This document shows positions 47,601-58,919 of a DNA stretch of 64,000 nt, in pieces. Position numbers and translations under genes: made by a program. Within the stretch, counting starts at the first letter, position 1. Every line of letters begins with the position of its first letter. Source of the stretch: Cylicocyclus nassatus (taxonomy: Eukaryota > Nematoda > Chromadorea > Rhabditida > Strongylidae); assembly GCA_958299035.1 (NCBI GenBank), contig CATQJL010000112.1, positions 50,698,491 through 50,762,490 on the forward strand, read 5' to 3'. The notes beneath the pieces are model-generated. The model saw only the letters and a program-made list of their open reading frames with translations, had not been told where the DNA came from and searched no databases.

Positions 47601-50600
47601 CTTCTACAGGTTTGTAGTATACAACTACTCATGTGGGAACGGCACAGGATCACTTTGGCAGAAACATGAAAATCTTCGTTTTTTTGGTTTCTAACCGAGA
47701 AAAAAATACGGCAACGGCGTACATATACGTCTTATGTGGACAGTGTTTACGTGAGCGAGTTAGAATTTTTATAGGATTTTTATGAACTGAATTACGATTT
47801 TTCTCAATTTTTTTGGGTAGTTAAATCTTTTTAGTTTTTGGCTCGAAACTCGTGGTGGATTGGAGCTGTTGCTAAATCATGACTGCCATCTTGTAGAGCT
47901 TGCTTTGCTCTATCGAACGGTACCTTGCAACCTACTCAGAAATGAGAAGTGTATGACTTATTGCGGTTGGAATTCAAAACCTGCACTAATTTCCGGACAA
48001 CCTAATAGATTACATGGGCCATGTTTACCAAGCTCGTTATAATTATTTGTTTGATGAAAACTGCGCCTTTTTGATTACGTTTACCACGTAAAAGTAACGA
48101 AAATTCCAAAAAGCTACTTTCCAAAGCAAATCAAACTTGCTTATGTAGCGTAAATAATGTTTGATAAGAACCATATTTCAATTCGCAAAAGTTTCAAAAG
48201 CTTTCGTGTATTTGCTGCAGTTGCGTGTTTCATGACTTTGCCAGAAATCGAGACTTCCGAAGATATAATGTTTTTTAAGTTAAAACAGCATTAAGAGAAT
48301 CTGAAATATTACCCTGTATTCCGAGAATTGCTCTGTTTGATCCATATTAGTCCTTTCCGAAACTTTGAAATGAAATTCAAAAAAGTAGCCTAACTTTGAG
48401 CAGATAAAATTGACGGATGGAGAATTTTGGCAATCGTCAAAGAAAGAATACAAGATTGTAGTTCGGAAGTGTATTCTTGAAAAAAGAGAAGGAAAAGCTG
48501 CATCGAATGCTGAAACTCATTCAGGTCTTTATTGTGCGTGGTTTGATCTAATTTGAAAAAACGGACAAAACTTTCGGTACAACAGCAGAGGTTCATATAT
48601 TCTATTACTGTAGGCCTTCCTCGTGCTCCTCCAGTGCTAGTCTTAGAACTAGCGCAATGCTGACCATTACCATTAAATTACAAAGAACTACCTAATTTAA
48701 AATATTATCCATGTTAAATCTTCAGCTTTGGGAAAAAGTTCTGTGTAGCTTCGGGAGAAACTTCTGAGGAAAAATAAATGCGGATTTGAAACGATTACTA
48801 AGTAAGTCTTAGTAGCCATCTTAAAAGACCATGAACACCTCGAACTACATGTTTGGGTGAAGTTCTTCTGTTTCCTAAGTGGAACCCTGACCAACGACAA
48901 TAACGAAGTCTTCCTACCACTTGCTACACATATAATTATCAGCTACAAAGATCAAATTAGCGATTAATCTTTTGCAGAAAACCGCAACAAAGAAAAAACC
49001 AGCATTGTTTTGAGGTGTTAGATTATTCGAATTGTTCGAATAGTCGAATATTCGACCATATGTAATTATTCGATTATTCGAATAGTCGAATATTCGACTA
49101 TATGTAATTATTCGATTATTCGAATAGTCGAATGTTCGACCAACCCCATTTATTCGAATATTCGTTCATTCGAATTTTGAAATGTAGCATTATTCGAATA
49201 TTCGAATTCGGATAATCTGAAAATTACAGATCGAATAATATTCGTTCGTTCGAATATTTTTCAAAAGCCGATTATTCGAAATTCATTCGTTCGACGAATT
49301 TTTTCGGTCGTTCTAACTATATAGGATTCTGACGTTGTCTTGATGTGCAGACGACAGAAAATGAAGCAAGTAGACTCGGTTGCGAAATCAACACCGTGTC
49401 TTAGCGTCAAAACGGAAGGGGACGTTCAGGCTCTTTCTGGCGCTTTTGGGCTTTTTCGGGCTTTTTTGGGCTTCTTTCGGCTTTTTCTGGCTCTTTCGGG
49501 CGCTTTTGGGCTTTTTTCGGCGAAGTATGACGGGTCCCTTAGAGACAGTATTCCGGTCAACTTTCCGAGTACTCCGGCAAATTTTCGTCCTCCAGTCTCT
49601 CATTCGCAGTCTTCTAGTCATGCTGAACCCGTGCTATTTGGGCTTTGAAGCGCATGAAAATGGCCACAATGATTTTTTTCGAAACTCTTCATGCCGCATT
49701 CGCTGAAATACACGTGTGAGTGGGGGGGGGGTGGGGGAGGGGAGGGGGAGGGAGGGTCCGGAATGAGAGGCGGGACCCGGAAGACTTCTTGGGTGGAACT
49801 CAAGCTTTCCATATGCGCTTTTCGCCTTTTCATTGACAAACTAGTCGGAGAGTCTGCCATTTTGCTGTAAAATCTCAGTACTCACTTGCCGGGATGCTGC
49901 CTTTAATGCTAATTTCATCGATTCAATCAAACACCATGTTAATGCGAGTCTCATGCATTGTATAAAGGACGCTAAGTTTGAGTCTGACCTGAGCACATTT
50001 ATGCCAGTTAGTTGTATAGAAAAGCATCGTTTGTGCAGCAAAAGTTTTCAGTCTTTCCCTTGATAGCTCATAATATCCCCTCCTTTTTGGTGATATGCAT
50101 CTCAGAGCCAATTTTTCATCCTTTTTGTTAGCCCCATCTATGGTAGATGTAGGTACAGTGTTTGCTACGCGTCTTTCATGAGATATTTAGAAATACGTCT
50201 CCCTACTAGCTTACTAGGAAAACTAGTTCGTGATAAGAGTTTTGTTCACTGCTATTGACACTTTATTTTCACTTCAGTATTTTGAATTCATATCATAATG
50301 TGATGTAGGATCTGTTATAACTAGCTTTTCTTGACACATCCGATAGGTGTACTTTTAGTGCAAAACCGAGTACAAAATCCCATGTCTTTACGTTATCGAC
50401 AGCATCATCCGCACATCGAAGCATCAGTTCAAAGAAAGGGATGTTTATGCATCACGTTTTCTCAAGAACTTCTCGAAAACTTTGGCTGATCTTCTTAGCT
50501 GTCCAGTGGCTGACCAAGTAAGCATTTTTGAAAGAATCAAATAATCCTGAAATGTAACACATACTAATATCTTAGCCTCGAGTTGTTCGTACGCTGAATC

Positions 50601-53600
50601 TTTGGGGAGCAAATGGTGTCTATACTGAAGACCAGCTAGCTCCCTTCAAACAACAGTGTCGCGACATGGGAATAGGTAGGTCATTGTTTGTAATAGTTTA
50701 CATCGACTTTCTACTTTTTACAATTTTGTTGATTTTTAAGACACGGATATCGAGCGCGTGGAGCGTCTCGTAAAGGGAGAGGATGCAGATATGTCAAGAT
50801 ATGGAGGAGCTTATGGCAGAGTGAAAGAAAAAGAGAAAAAGAAACACCATAGAAATTCTGCGCCAGAGTCTCCACCGCACGATTCCTCCGATCTTGTAGG
50901 TTCTTTTATCTGTGTTAGATTACAGTGTTGGTGATTGTGTGCGCCTAATTGCAAATGTAATTTCAGTGCAGCTTTTTGAACCTTACTTTAGGGTCCTTCA
51001 ACCACACCTCCGATGCCGCCTCCTGCACATCTAACTAATGCAGCTGCTCCTGTAGGTCAGGCTCCTGCTACAGTGAGTTCCACCAATGACAATGAACCTT
51101 CAGATGAGATACCTCCATGTAAGTTACAGGCAAAGCTTAGTCATGGTTTCTTATTGCATGATTCACTCGGATCTTACACACATAAAATTCCAGGTGGTTT
51201 AAGTGAGCGCAAGCTCTTGGAAATGATGTTAGACGCGAATTTTGACTTCAGCGGTGCATTCAAAAATGATATTGTTTTACTGAGGAAAGCACATGGGGTA
51301 GTGATCATCATTGTCTGTTCATTCAGAATTCTGCAAATATTTTTTCTTTTAGCTTATTGCGCGTGCGCTGGACGCACGAATACGATCAGTGGGTGAGAAG
51401 CCGGAAATCAAGGTTAGTAGTAGCGCAGTGATTCTGAAGGAAGACTCTAGTTTTTAGGACCTGCTATCAAGTCAGTTCGACTATAGTGATGAAGAAGATG
51501 ATGGCGACGAAAATAAGAAAGCGAAAAGGCCTGAAAAGGTTAAGGAAGTGTGTCAAGAGGACTTGTTGAAGTTCGTTTTCTTCTCTTCATTGCAACACAA
51601 ATTTGACATACTGCGTGTCACATTGTTAAGCCGCATCTGTTTTGTCTGCTGTAGATATATTTTGCAGCATTGCACGGAACCTGATTGAAGATCCAAACGT
51701 GATCGCGGCTTTCAAACACATGCATGCTGAGCGAATCGTTGCTCTCAATCAAGTATGTATTGTTTCTATACTATCAAATTAGTGGCTCATCGCTCACCGT
51801 TCGTCCACTAATCTTCTTACTTTGTTTGATTTTTCAGATTGCTGCGCAAGCACAACAGCGGTCTCTCGCTGCTGCGGCTAGCGCAACTGCGAATACCCCA
51901 ACAACGACGGCTTCTTCGGGATTGCCTGGTAGCACAACGCCTAATCTGTCGTCAGCAGCAGCTGCTGCCGCTTTGCAAGGAATCAACCTACCGAAAGGTC
52001 TGCCACCGGGATTGACGCTTCCTCAAGGACTTCCGGTAGGCTTTGCAGTTCTTTTGATCTCAATGCATGCGTTGTAATTATCGAGGAATGATTTAGTTTC
52101 TGGACGTTAGCCTGTTCCAGGCTGGACTGCCGAACCTCGCAACCTTGCAGGGCGTCCAAGGCTTACCCAGTCTGCAGAATCTTGCAGGTCTTCCGTCACT
52201 GAATCTTGCACACTTGTCAGCGCTCAATCCTGGAAATGCACAGCAGCACAATCAAGCTCTATTAAATCTACTGGCTAATAATTCATTGGTCAGTTGAACT
52301 TATTTATTCTCTTTTCAGTTTTCTTGTTGAGGGTTTCTCTTTTATAATTTTTTTTGTTAGTTTGCCGAAGTTAGCCAGTAGGATTCGGTTAGTATTCGCA
52401 TGTGTATAAGAATGCTTATGCCAGAGTTCATCGAATCGCGTCGGCTTTCTTTTGATGCAGCGTTGAATAAATCGACTGAGTCGTTTCACCGTTAGTGTGA
52501 ATCATGTCTCAATCATGGCCTTCTGGCTAACCGTTTACTATTAATGTGTACAAAAATACTGAGAAGCGGAGATTCTCGCGTCTAATCAAATAGCAAGCAA
52601 GTCATATCAATCGGTTCAAAAAGTGTTGTATTTTCCATACGTGATATATAATAGTTATACATAGGTTCGCTATCTATCCTTGTCTGTCAGCTTGATTTGG
52701 TTTGCTTATCATGGTGAAGGACTTGATTTGTGCTGATAAACCTTCAAAAACATATACGGAGAATATCTCGGCATCGTTGCTCATATAAGTGATTAGCGTT
52801 TTTCATATGACTAACTTGATATTCGCAGAGTTGAGTGCACATTCTTGCTATCAAAACGTCGTTGATAACATAGTAATACGTCATGTCTACAAATAGTGTG
52901 TTTCAGGTGTCGAAACTTGGCAACTTGCCCAATTTGCCATTCCCGAATGCAAGGACCCCTGTTTCAATAGCTGGAGGGATTGATCCGGCTCAGTTGGCTA
53001 AACAACAGGTACAGTTTTAGAAACATGGAGCTTGAAAAGTCTGCTTATTTCAGGAAATCTTGCAACAGCTTGCTTCTGCTGGTGGCAGTGCCGCGTTGAG
53101 TGGTGTTCCTCCGCCTTCGGGATTGGGCCTATTAGGAGCAGCTCCAGGACAGCTTCTTGGCACTCTTCCTGCTGCACCTGTGCCCATGATGACAGATGAT
53201 AACGATGTAAAGGAACTTCGTTTACTAAGTTACGAGTAATCAATCTTTTTGTAGAGCGACAAGGATGCGAGAAAGAAGGATCGCAAAAGAAGCAGATCGC
53301 GAGATCGTGGCGATCATAAGCGGCGCAGAAGTAGATCGAAAGAGCGGAAAACAGAAAAAGTTGACCGCGAACGAAAAAAACTTGGATTGCCTGCCATTCA
53401 AGAAGGTCTTACCACTGGTGAGTCCATAAGTTTGTTTTGCGCCTTAATAGATTCAGTCTTGACGAGACATCGGCAGGAAGTTGGGTTCAGTCAGAGGAAA
53501 GAGGGTTTTGGTTTACTTTCATATGTGTTCTTCTGTGATAACACCTTGGCGTTCCTCCTTTTCGGCTTCCCTAGTCATTCCACCATTTTTCTTTGCTAGT

Positions 53601-55868
53601 CTCCGCCTCTCATAATCTTATCTGCTTAGTTGCCTCCAAAACACTGTGGTTTGGTCGTCTACCGGTAAATTGCAGTGACACAGACATTAGGGTGAGTGCA
53701 CCGTTCAATGTGCTGGAGGCTATCTTCCACCTCATTACGCCTATTTAGACGGCAATAGCAAGTGCTGGTGAAATTACACGAGTTAATTTGATCAGTTCTC
53801 GGGCTTGTGCTTACGTCACTATGAGCTCAAGAAAAGCTGCCTACGATGTGTTGCAGCGGCTGGCGGGAGATTTGCAAATTCAGAGGAAAGTCGTGAAGGT
53901 AGTTGACATTTCCAGCTTGTCATATATATTTATGCACTTCACGCCAGGTCGACTGGGCGAAAGGCGCTGGAATGAAGGCAAACGAACTGGCCAAGTATTG
54001 GGATAGTGAACGAGGTCTCTCACTAATTCCTTGGAATGAATTGCCTAGTGACATGGAACGATTCTGTGAGGGATCTTATCTGGATGTGGAAACGCTTCCA
54101 CCAGAAAAGAGAAGTAGGCTTGATTTGACTGAAGAGCTCGCTTTCCGTTGCATAGCAGGACAAATCTGTTCCAGGTTTGTTGACCGACACGGGCGCGAAA
54201 GTCACAACTCCGTCTAGTAATGCTGCTCCAACTAAAACTGATACCTCATCACCACATTCGCCGCAAACAACCATGCATGCCTCTCCCATAAAATCTTTAG
54301 TGCCCGATTCACCGGCAGTGCTGCAACCAGTGCATCATGCGCCACCACAAGCAGTACCACCGCCGTCATCATTTCCCCCTTTCATGGGTGAGATTGAGTT
54401 CCAGTGTATTACATATCGCTGGTTATTGAATGCTTAATCTACCCGTTGAAAAAATGATGACCATTGAACAATTTAGGTTCGTCACATACAGGCCATGGTG
54501 GACATTCTTTTATGGGACCACCTCCACAGATGGTTCCCCCTCCCGGTTTTGGCATGAGACTACCCATGCCCCCTGCACTACCTTCTGGAATGCCGCCGGG
54601 TATGCCAGGCCAGGTGATTTACTATTCATGATTGGCTTACGTGCATCTTAACTTGAGGTTTTATATATTCCAGATGTTCGGCATGCCTCCCGGTGGTCCG
54701 GGTAGTATGGTTATGCCTCCACCAGTGCATCCTCCAGGTGGCATGCCACCTCCGTCCTCTATGCCACCACAGCCGTCCATGCAGCCACCAGCTTCTATGC
54801 CCCCTGCAATGCCTGGTGTTTCCGGAATGCCCAGGCCAGGTCCTCCCGTCCCTCCGGGAGGAGGGGGTCCACCGCCTGGTCCTCCATCAAACTTTGGTTC
54901 ACAGCCAATGAGAGGAGGTTTCGGAGGACCTGGGCTTGGCGGGTTCAGGGGAGGTCGCGGAGGCGGATTTGGAGGAAGAGGTGGAGGAGGATTTCATGGA
55001 GATCGCCCTTTTAACAGAGAAGGACCTCCAAATATGCCACCGGCGAGAGGCATGAACGATGACAGGCGCGATATGGACAGGGATGGCAGGAGACCTTGGA
55101 ATGACAGAAGCGATCGTGGAAACTTTAGAGATGGTCCTCCGCGTAGACCTTGGAATAATGACGGAAGAGATGGAAGGGGCAGAGAATTTGATAGAGACAG
55201 ACGGCGTGATGATAACAGAGGCGACAAAAGGAGAAGTCGTTGGGGAGATTCCGATGATCGTGGGCCTGATCGCTGGGAAGGGAGAGACAGACGTAGAAGC
55301 GAAAGGGACGAGCGAGACAGAAACCTTGGAGACAGAAATCGGGAGCGTGATAGGCACAGAGAGAATGATCGAGATCGGGAAAGGGATAGGGAGACTGACC
55401 GAAGAAGAGATCGAGAAAGAGAGGAAAGGAACGATAGAGGTCGCCGCGAAAGAGACGACCGTGACCGCCATAGGTCGAAGGAAAGAGAGGTAAGACTCTA
55501 TAAAACAAATGTTGAGAGCTTGTTTTAGTAGTGTTGGCAGTAAAATAGTACAAATATTGTAGTCCCCTCGTTACGATGAACCAGTACAATCCCAATCCAA
55601 TCCCAAAAACGGATCGGAGGAAGCTATGGTAACATCAACGACTGATGTAGAGTCAAACACCACGCAACAGAACAACCCTGCAGATTCTGCTGAAGATCAA
55701 AGGGTTTGTTGTGTTGTTCCGTGATTTTCCTTTCGTACTAATGAACGGAATATTAGAGTATTCTATGCAAAGTTCTGCATAACTTTCTTACTTTTCCAGA
55801 AGGCGATAGCGAAAGAGGATCAGATGCTGGATAATGCGCTAGAGAATCCACCACCTGCAACAGCATAG
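44613..55868 (+). CDS. SCAF4/8: SCAF4/SCAF8-type CTD-interacting, RRM and RGG/RE-rich protein, 23 exons, 1196 aa
   Basis: Binds the phosphorylated tail of RNA polymerase II and nascent RNA; vertebrate SCAF4/SCAF8 restrain premature polyadenylation. Exons: 44613-44648, 44791-44919, 50359-50517, 50576-50675, 50741-50895, 50992-51118, 51194-51297, 51353-51412, 51458-51570, 51668-51752, 51838-52035, 52121-52288, 52907-53008, 53054-53206, 53255-53417, 53630-53691, 53749-53898, 53948-54113, 54175-54387, 54492-54613, 54674-55489, 55563-55703, 55800-55868; all phases agree (3591 nt). Domains: N-terminal CID (about 1-140; VKAFNAEL, YYKHVVFSVEKF, YKIPCLYVIDSI, RVVRTLNLW), Ala/Gly/Pro/Leu-rich linker with NLPNL repeats (about 357-560), a short RS/KR stretch (about 566-600), an RRM (about 620-695; TLWFGRLP and RNP1-like ACAYVTM), then VDWAKG..YWD and LIPWNELP typical of SCAF8, a Met/Pro/Gly and RGG region (about 800-960) and an Arg/Asp/Glu repeat (about 990-1127). 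Intron 2 is 5.4 kb and full of transposons. Confidence 0.93.
45037..45169. mobile_element. MITE in SCAF intron 2, about 133 bp
   Basis: Inverted ends GACCCTGGCCAGACTTCGCT / AGCGAAGTCTGGGCTGAGC, with TAA on the left and TTA on the right, and subterminal GCGCCCAAAGGCGCCC. The same family as 31204-31328. Confidence 0.75.
45570..45870. repeat. TTCGAATA array, inner part of left TIR
   Basis: Repeats of ATTCGAATAGTCGAATA and TTATTCGAATATTCG. The mirror partner is at 49018-49310. Confidence 0.75.
47055..48005. mobile_element. Mariner-like foldback element, copy B, 951 bp
   Basis: Begins TTAGGTTGTCCGGAAATTAA and is an inverted repeat over nearly its whole length, with arms of about 460 bp that look more than 95 percent identical and a centre near 47530. 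TA on both sides (47053-47054 and 48006-48007). It carries GATAGAGCAAAGCAAGCTC in each arm. Copy C at 62109-63058 is 950 bp. The frame at 47860-48042 is a shadow. Confidence 0.9.
49018..49310. repeat. TTCGAATA array, inner part of right TIR
   Basis: A unit GATTATTCGAATAGTCGAAT is repeated three times near 49020-49140, followed by looser variants. Mirror of 45570-45870. Confidence 0.75.
49718..49757 (+). other. G-run cluster, potential G-quadruplex
   Basis: GTGGGGGGGGGGTGGGGGAG is followed by further GGGG and GGGAGGG runs in SCAF intron 2, on the transcribed gene's coding strand, so the RNA would carry it. Several alternative four-run combinations exist. Confidence 0.6.
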
Positions 55869-56360
55869 TCTGTGCATAAAAGTTTTGCATGATAGCCTTA
55901 CAGCTCAGATCAAGTCACATCTGCATTATTGTTAATTTTTGCATTACAGTGGACTTTCTTTTCAATAGAGATGTTGAACTCAGTGATCAATAGGAAAAGT
56001 TCATAAGTTCGATTCATCCAAAGTTATATAGCACCCAAAAATGAGTACTTGTTTTCTTTCCGTGTTAGTAACATGCATCCATTCAACTATGTTGAGCACT
56101 GCAATTTATCTTCTTTTTTGTTAAGATGGAGAATAATACAGTACGAATTGATTCCAAATGTTCAGCTTATCAGAGATACCTCTCGTCAGGAAACCTGGTT
56201 GATGTCATTTTTATAAACAGGCAGGGTCGCACTTGCATGGACATGGTTATTCAGTGAAGTTGAGAGAATGTTCGATGTACTTTTATGGTTTTGTAATTTT
56301 GGTTTTAATTATCACAGTGGATTCCTAGGTGTGAATTGTCAGTCATGGTCTTGCGTAGCA

Positions 56361-56366
56361 AATAAA
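56361..56366 (+). promoter_or_regulatory. Possible polyadenylation signal of the SCAF gene
   Basis: AATAAA about 490 nt after the stop codon. It is the first perfect hexamer noticed downstream; nearer variants may be used instead. Confidence 0.35.
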
Positions 56367-56583
56367 TTATAACAATTCTTGATAAGGTTGACAGCATATT
56401 CCCATGTACGAATAACAAGAACAACAGGTTAGAATCATTTTTTACTCTTGTAGACCAAAAAATGGTTGATCTCTTCGGTGATATTATACTGCGATTAGTC
56501 GTAATCAAGGTGTGTTGCTTACTCTCCAAAGTAGTTTTCGAAAATGGTATTTGCTACAATGTTACTGCCGCTTTGCTGACTAA

Positions 56584-56727
56584 GGCCTCGGGCAGAGTTC
56601 ACGCGATCTAATCGTCGCGATTTAATCGCCGCGATTTTCATTGATTTTCATTTTATATTCAAAAATTTCGAGCTGAAAAAGCATCATAACCGAAATGCAA
56701 GCTGACCGGCGTGCAATGAACTCGTAA
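56584..56727. mobile_element. MITE family A, copy 3, one-ended
   Basis: Begins after TAA with GGCCTCGGGCAGAGTTCACG, followed by GATCTAATCGTCGCGATT and CATAACCGAAATGCAAG as in copies 1 and 2. The right inverted end is missing: at 56728 the sequence switches to a CATAGGTGCGATAGGGGGAG motif and a long G-run (56820-56838). Confidence 0.7.
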
Positions 56728-56839
56728 CCATAGGTGCGATAGGGGGAGCCGGGCTCTCCCCAGGTGAAGGGGGTCTCGGCTGTTCCCGACCTTCCAGGGT
56801 GAAGGGGGTATGTGAGTCTGGGGGGGGGGGGGGGGGGAG

Positions 56840-57300
56840 GAAGAGAGAAAAGGTAAAAAAGCGTGGTATGAAGAGCTCTAATCTGTACTTCATATAGGCA
56901 CAAATTGAAAAAAATTCAAAAATTTTCAAAAGAAATTAAAAAATTTAAAAAAAAATTGATTATGAAGATCTGTGCTCCTGTTTTACTGCATCAACAAAAA
57001 ACGAAAGCAATAAGGTTTATCCCAAAAGATGTGCAAGTTAGGAACAACTTCATTTCCTGCACATCATCATCAACAATATCACTATCGCTAACGTCAGAGA
57101 CAACAAGTTCGCTGCCTGAAAAATCTTCTTCTTCCTCCAAAAGGTCATCGGAGTAGAAGTAGAATTGCGTGCAAAAGCTTTCTGAGTCGAAAATAGATTT
57201 GAAACTTTCTTCTTCTTCTAAGCGCTTTTGTGATTTTTTTCCTGGCCCTCTGGTAGCACCAGGAAGTCAGCAGGTAGGTGACCAGTTTCTTCATACCATC
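56840..57300. other. Unassigned; acidic minus-strand frame without start
   Basis: On the minus strand, about 57160-57040 reads as a Ser/Asp/Glu-rich stretch (SDDLLEEEEDFSGSE then SDVSDSDIVDDD) without Met or stop. It resembles the acidic N-terminal parts of some transposases but nothing else supports that. The plus frame at 56905-57156 is its shadow. Confidence 0.25.
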
Positions 57301-57309
57301 TTTTAGGAT

Positions 57310-57348
57310 ACAAGACCAAAGTGCCGCTACGCGGCACTTTGATCTTGT
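57310..57348. repeat. Strong short hairpin
   Basis: ACAAGACCAAAGTGCCGC, loop TAC, then the complement GCGGCACTTTGATCTTGT: an 18-bp stem with one mismatch. Too short for a microRNA precursor. Confidence 0.8.
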
Positions 57349-57492
57349 AAGTTAATAAAATATAAAGTTAAGCACTGGGAGTGTTCGTGGCACTTTTCTA
57401 GTTGTGTAGACAATGCCGCTTCGCGTACTGTGCTTATAACCCGTTGGATAATGTTTGCACTATATTGTCCCTTCGTTACTCAGAACAGTCTC

Positions 57493-57519
57493 AGATTGCC
57501 CCTTCTCAAGGGGCAATCT
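57493..57519. repeat. Perfect 12-bp hairpin
   Basis: AGATTGCCCCTT, loop CTC, AAGGGGCAATCT. Perfect stem. Within 400 bp of two other short hairpins. Confidence 0.85.
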
Positions 57520-57690
57520 CCGCTAACGCTTTTTTTTCAGAAAAATTAGAGGCTCTGAAATTATTATTGCTAAGCTAAGATTTGTTAGCCGTATCGTATC
57601 GCACACCTTCGAAGATATCGCCACTCCATAGTTTTTTCCTATTGCGCATTCAAAATGACTCTTTCCAAGCCTTGTCTAAAGTTGTACGCA

Positions 57691-57718
57691 ATGGCAATGT
57701 TCCGAAAAACATTGCCAT
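57691..57718. repeat. Perfect 11-bp hairpin
   Basis: ATGGCAATGTT, loop CCGAAA, AACATTGCCAT. Perfect stem. Confidence 0.85.
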
Positions 57719-57719
57719 A

Positions 57720-58686
57720 CTTCTAGGTACACGATGTGAATTTTCGCAGCACTCGTGGCAGATGTCTTTAAAGATCTCAAAAATCTTTTTTTGTGATGAT
57801 CTTAGCTCATGTCTGCATAATGATCTTCTTTCTTAATTTTTCAGTGAATAGCGCTTAGAAAGCACGATCTGAACGTGTAATATATCAGAAGAAAAACTTT
57901 GACCACCATGGTTTGTATTTTCGCACCCACTCTTTTTGCAATCAGTGAAGCTCTGCGGCAGCACTCAAAATGTGTGGGTCATTGGCGAAAAAAACTGCCA
58001 AAATATTTAAAACAAAAGTTTGCATCAAAACGTGGCTTTCGCTCGTCCAGACAGAGCTAAGTACACAGCATCTGTAATGATATTGCTGTTGGAGGCTCTT
58101 TTTGGAGTTTTAAGAGGGAAGTAATCTTCGCGATGACCACCTCTCCAAAATTTCACCTCTCTCTTAGCAAAAGTCGTATCGCATACAACTTTTCGGTATT
58201 TAGATTAAAACTCAAAGCCATTTCAAACAAAATGCAGATGAAAAGGATCATGTGCAAAAAAGTTGTATTTGTCCATAACGCTGGTTTCTTGATCAATGTT
58301 CCTGGTCGTCTCTCTCAACAAAATAGGAAATCATCCTCTACTAATGTCGGATGTCAGCTTACATTTCATCCCAGCTGCTTAGGCAGTCAGCTTTTCATTA
58401 TTATTGACATTAGAGCCTTAGCTGAACCACTGCATTTCAATATCTAACCGTAAGAACTGAGGCTGGTTCTGTGCAAAATGATAAATCAACTTACTTTTTA
58501 GACGACTACTACATTTTCGAAAGATTTGTAATTTCAAAATGCGAATTTCTTGATCAAAAACAACTTATACTCTATGCACGAACGACGTAAAATTTAAGAA
58601 CCGATCACTGCAGATTTTCAGATGTAAACTGTTCAACAGCGCAGTATCACATAAGAATGGTAATGGATTTTTGTAAAAATTCAATG
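57720..58686. other. Intergenic, no gene seen
   Basis: A 104-codon plus frame (58133-58447) was not recognised; composition is Lys/Ser/Phe-rich and it lacks splice context. Nothing else was noticed. Confidence 0.4.
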
Positions 58687-58919
58687 TGTCGAGACGCAGA
58701 CTAATTAGAGTCCGACAGTCCCCTCGCCGACTTGGGCGGTGCCACCAACTTCAGATGAGCTGGCACTCCCCGGGTGCTCGGTGGTCCTCTCCCCAATTAT
58801 GTTTCCTCACATTTGTTATAATGATAAATATCTAGTCAGAATTGTTATGTTAGTACAAAGGGAAGAAACTTAGGGTAGAGGGATCAAGTTACGAGAGTAA
58901 TTAACTCGTATACTTGACA
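58687..58919 (+). repeat. 5' LTR of the young element
   Basis: 233 bp; the single difference noticed from the 3' LTR is in the run ATGTTTCCTC versus ATGTTCCCTC. Near identity implies recent insertion or conversion. Confidence 0.9.

Larger units (their letters stand above)
45423..49538. mobile_element. 4.1-kb long-TIR element in SCAF intron 2, hosting a nested foldback
   Basis: Starts GGGACCCGTCATACTTCGCC and ends with its inverse, flanked by TTG (45420-45422) and TTA (49539-49541). Each end passes into about 100 bp of GAAAAAGCCC-like repeats and then about 300 bp of TTCGAATA-like repeats, arranged as mirror images, so the TIRs are about 400 bp. The interior has no recognised transposase. A mariner foldback (47055-48005) sits near the middle. 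Probably non-autonomous. Confidence 0.78.

Noticed and set aside
54899..55595. 190- and 156-codon minus-strand frames
   Set aside because: Antisense of the Arg/Asp/Glu-rich and Gly-rich exon 21 of the SCAF gene, where biased codons remove stops on the other strand.
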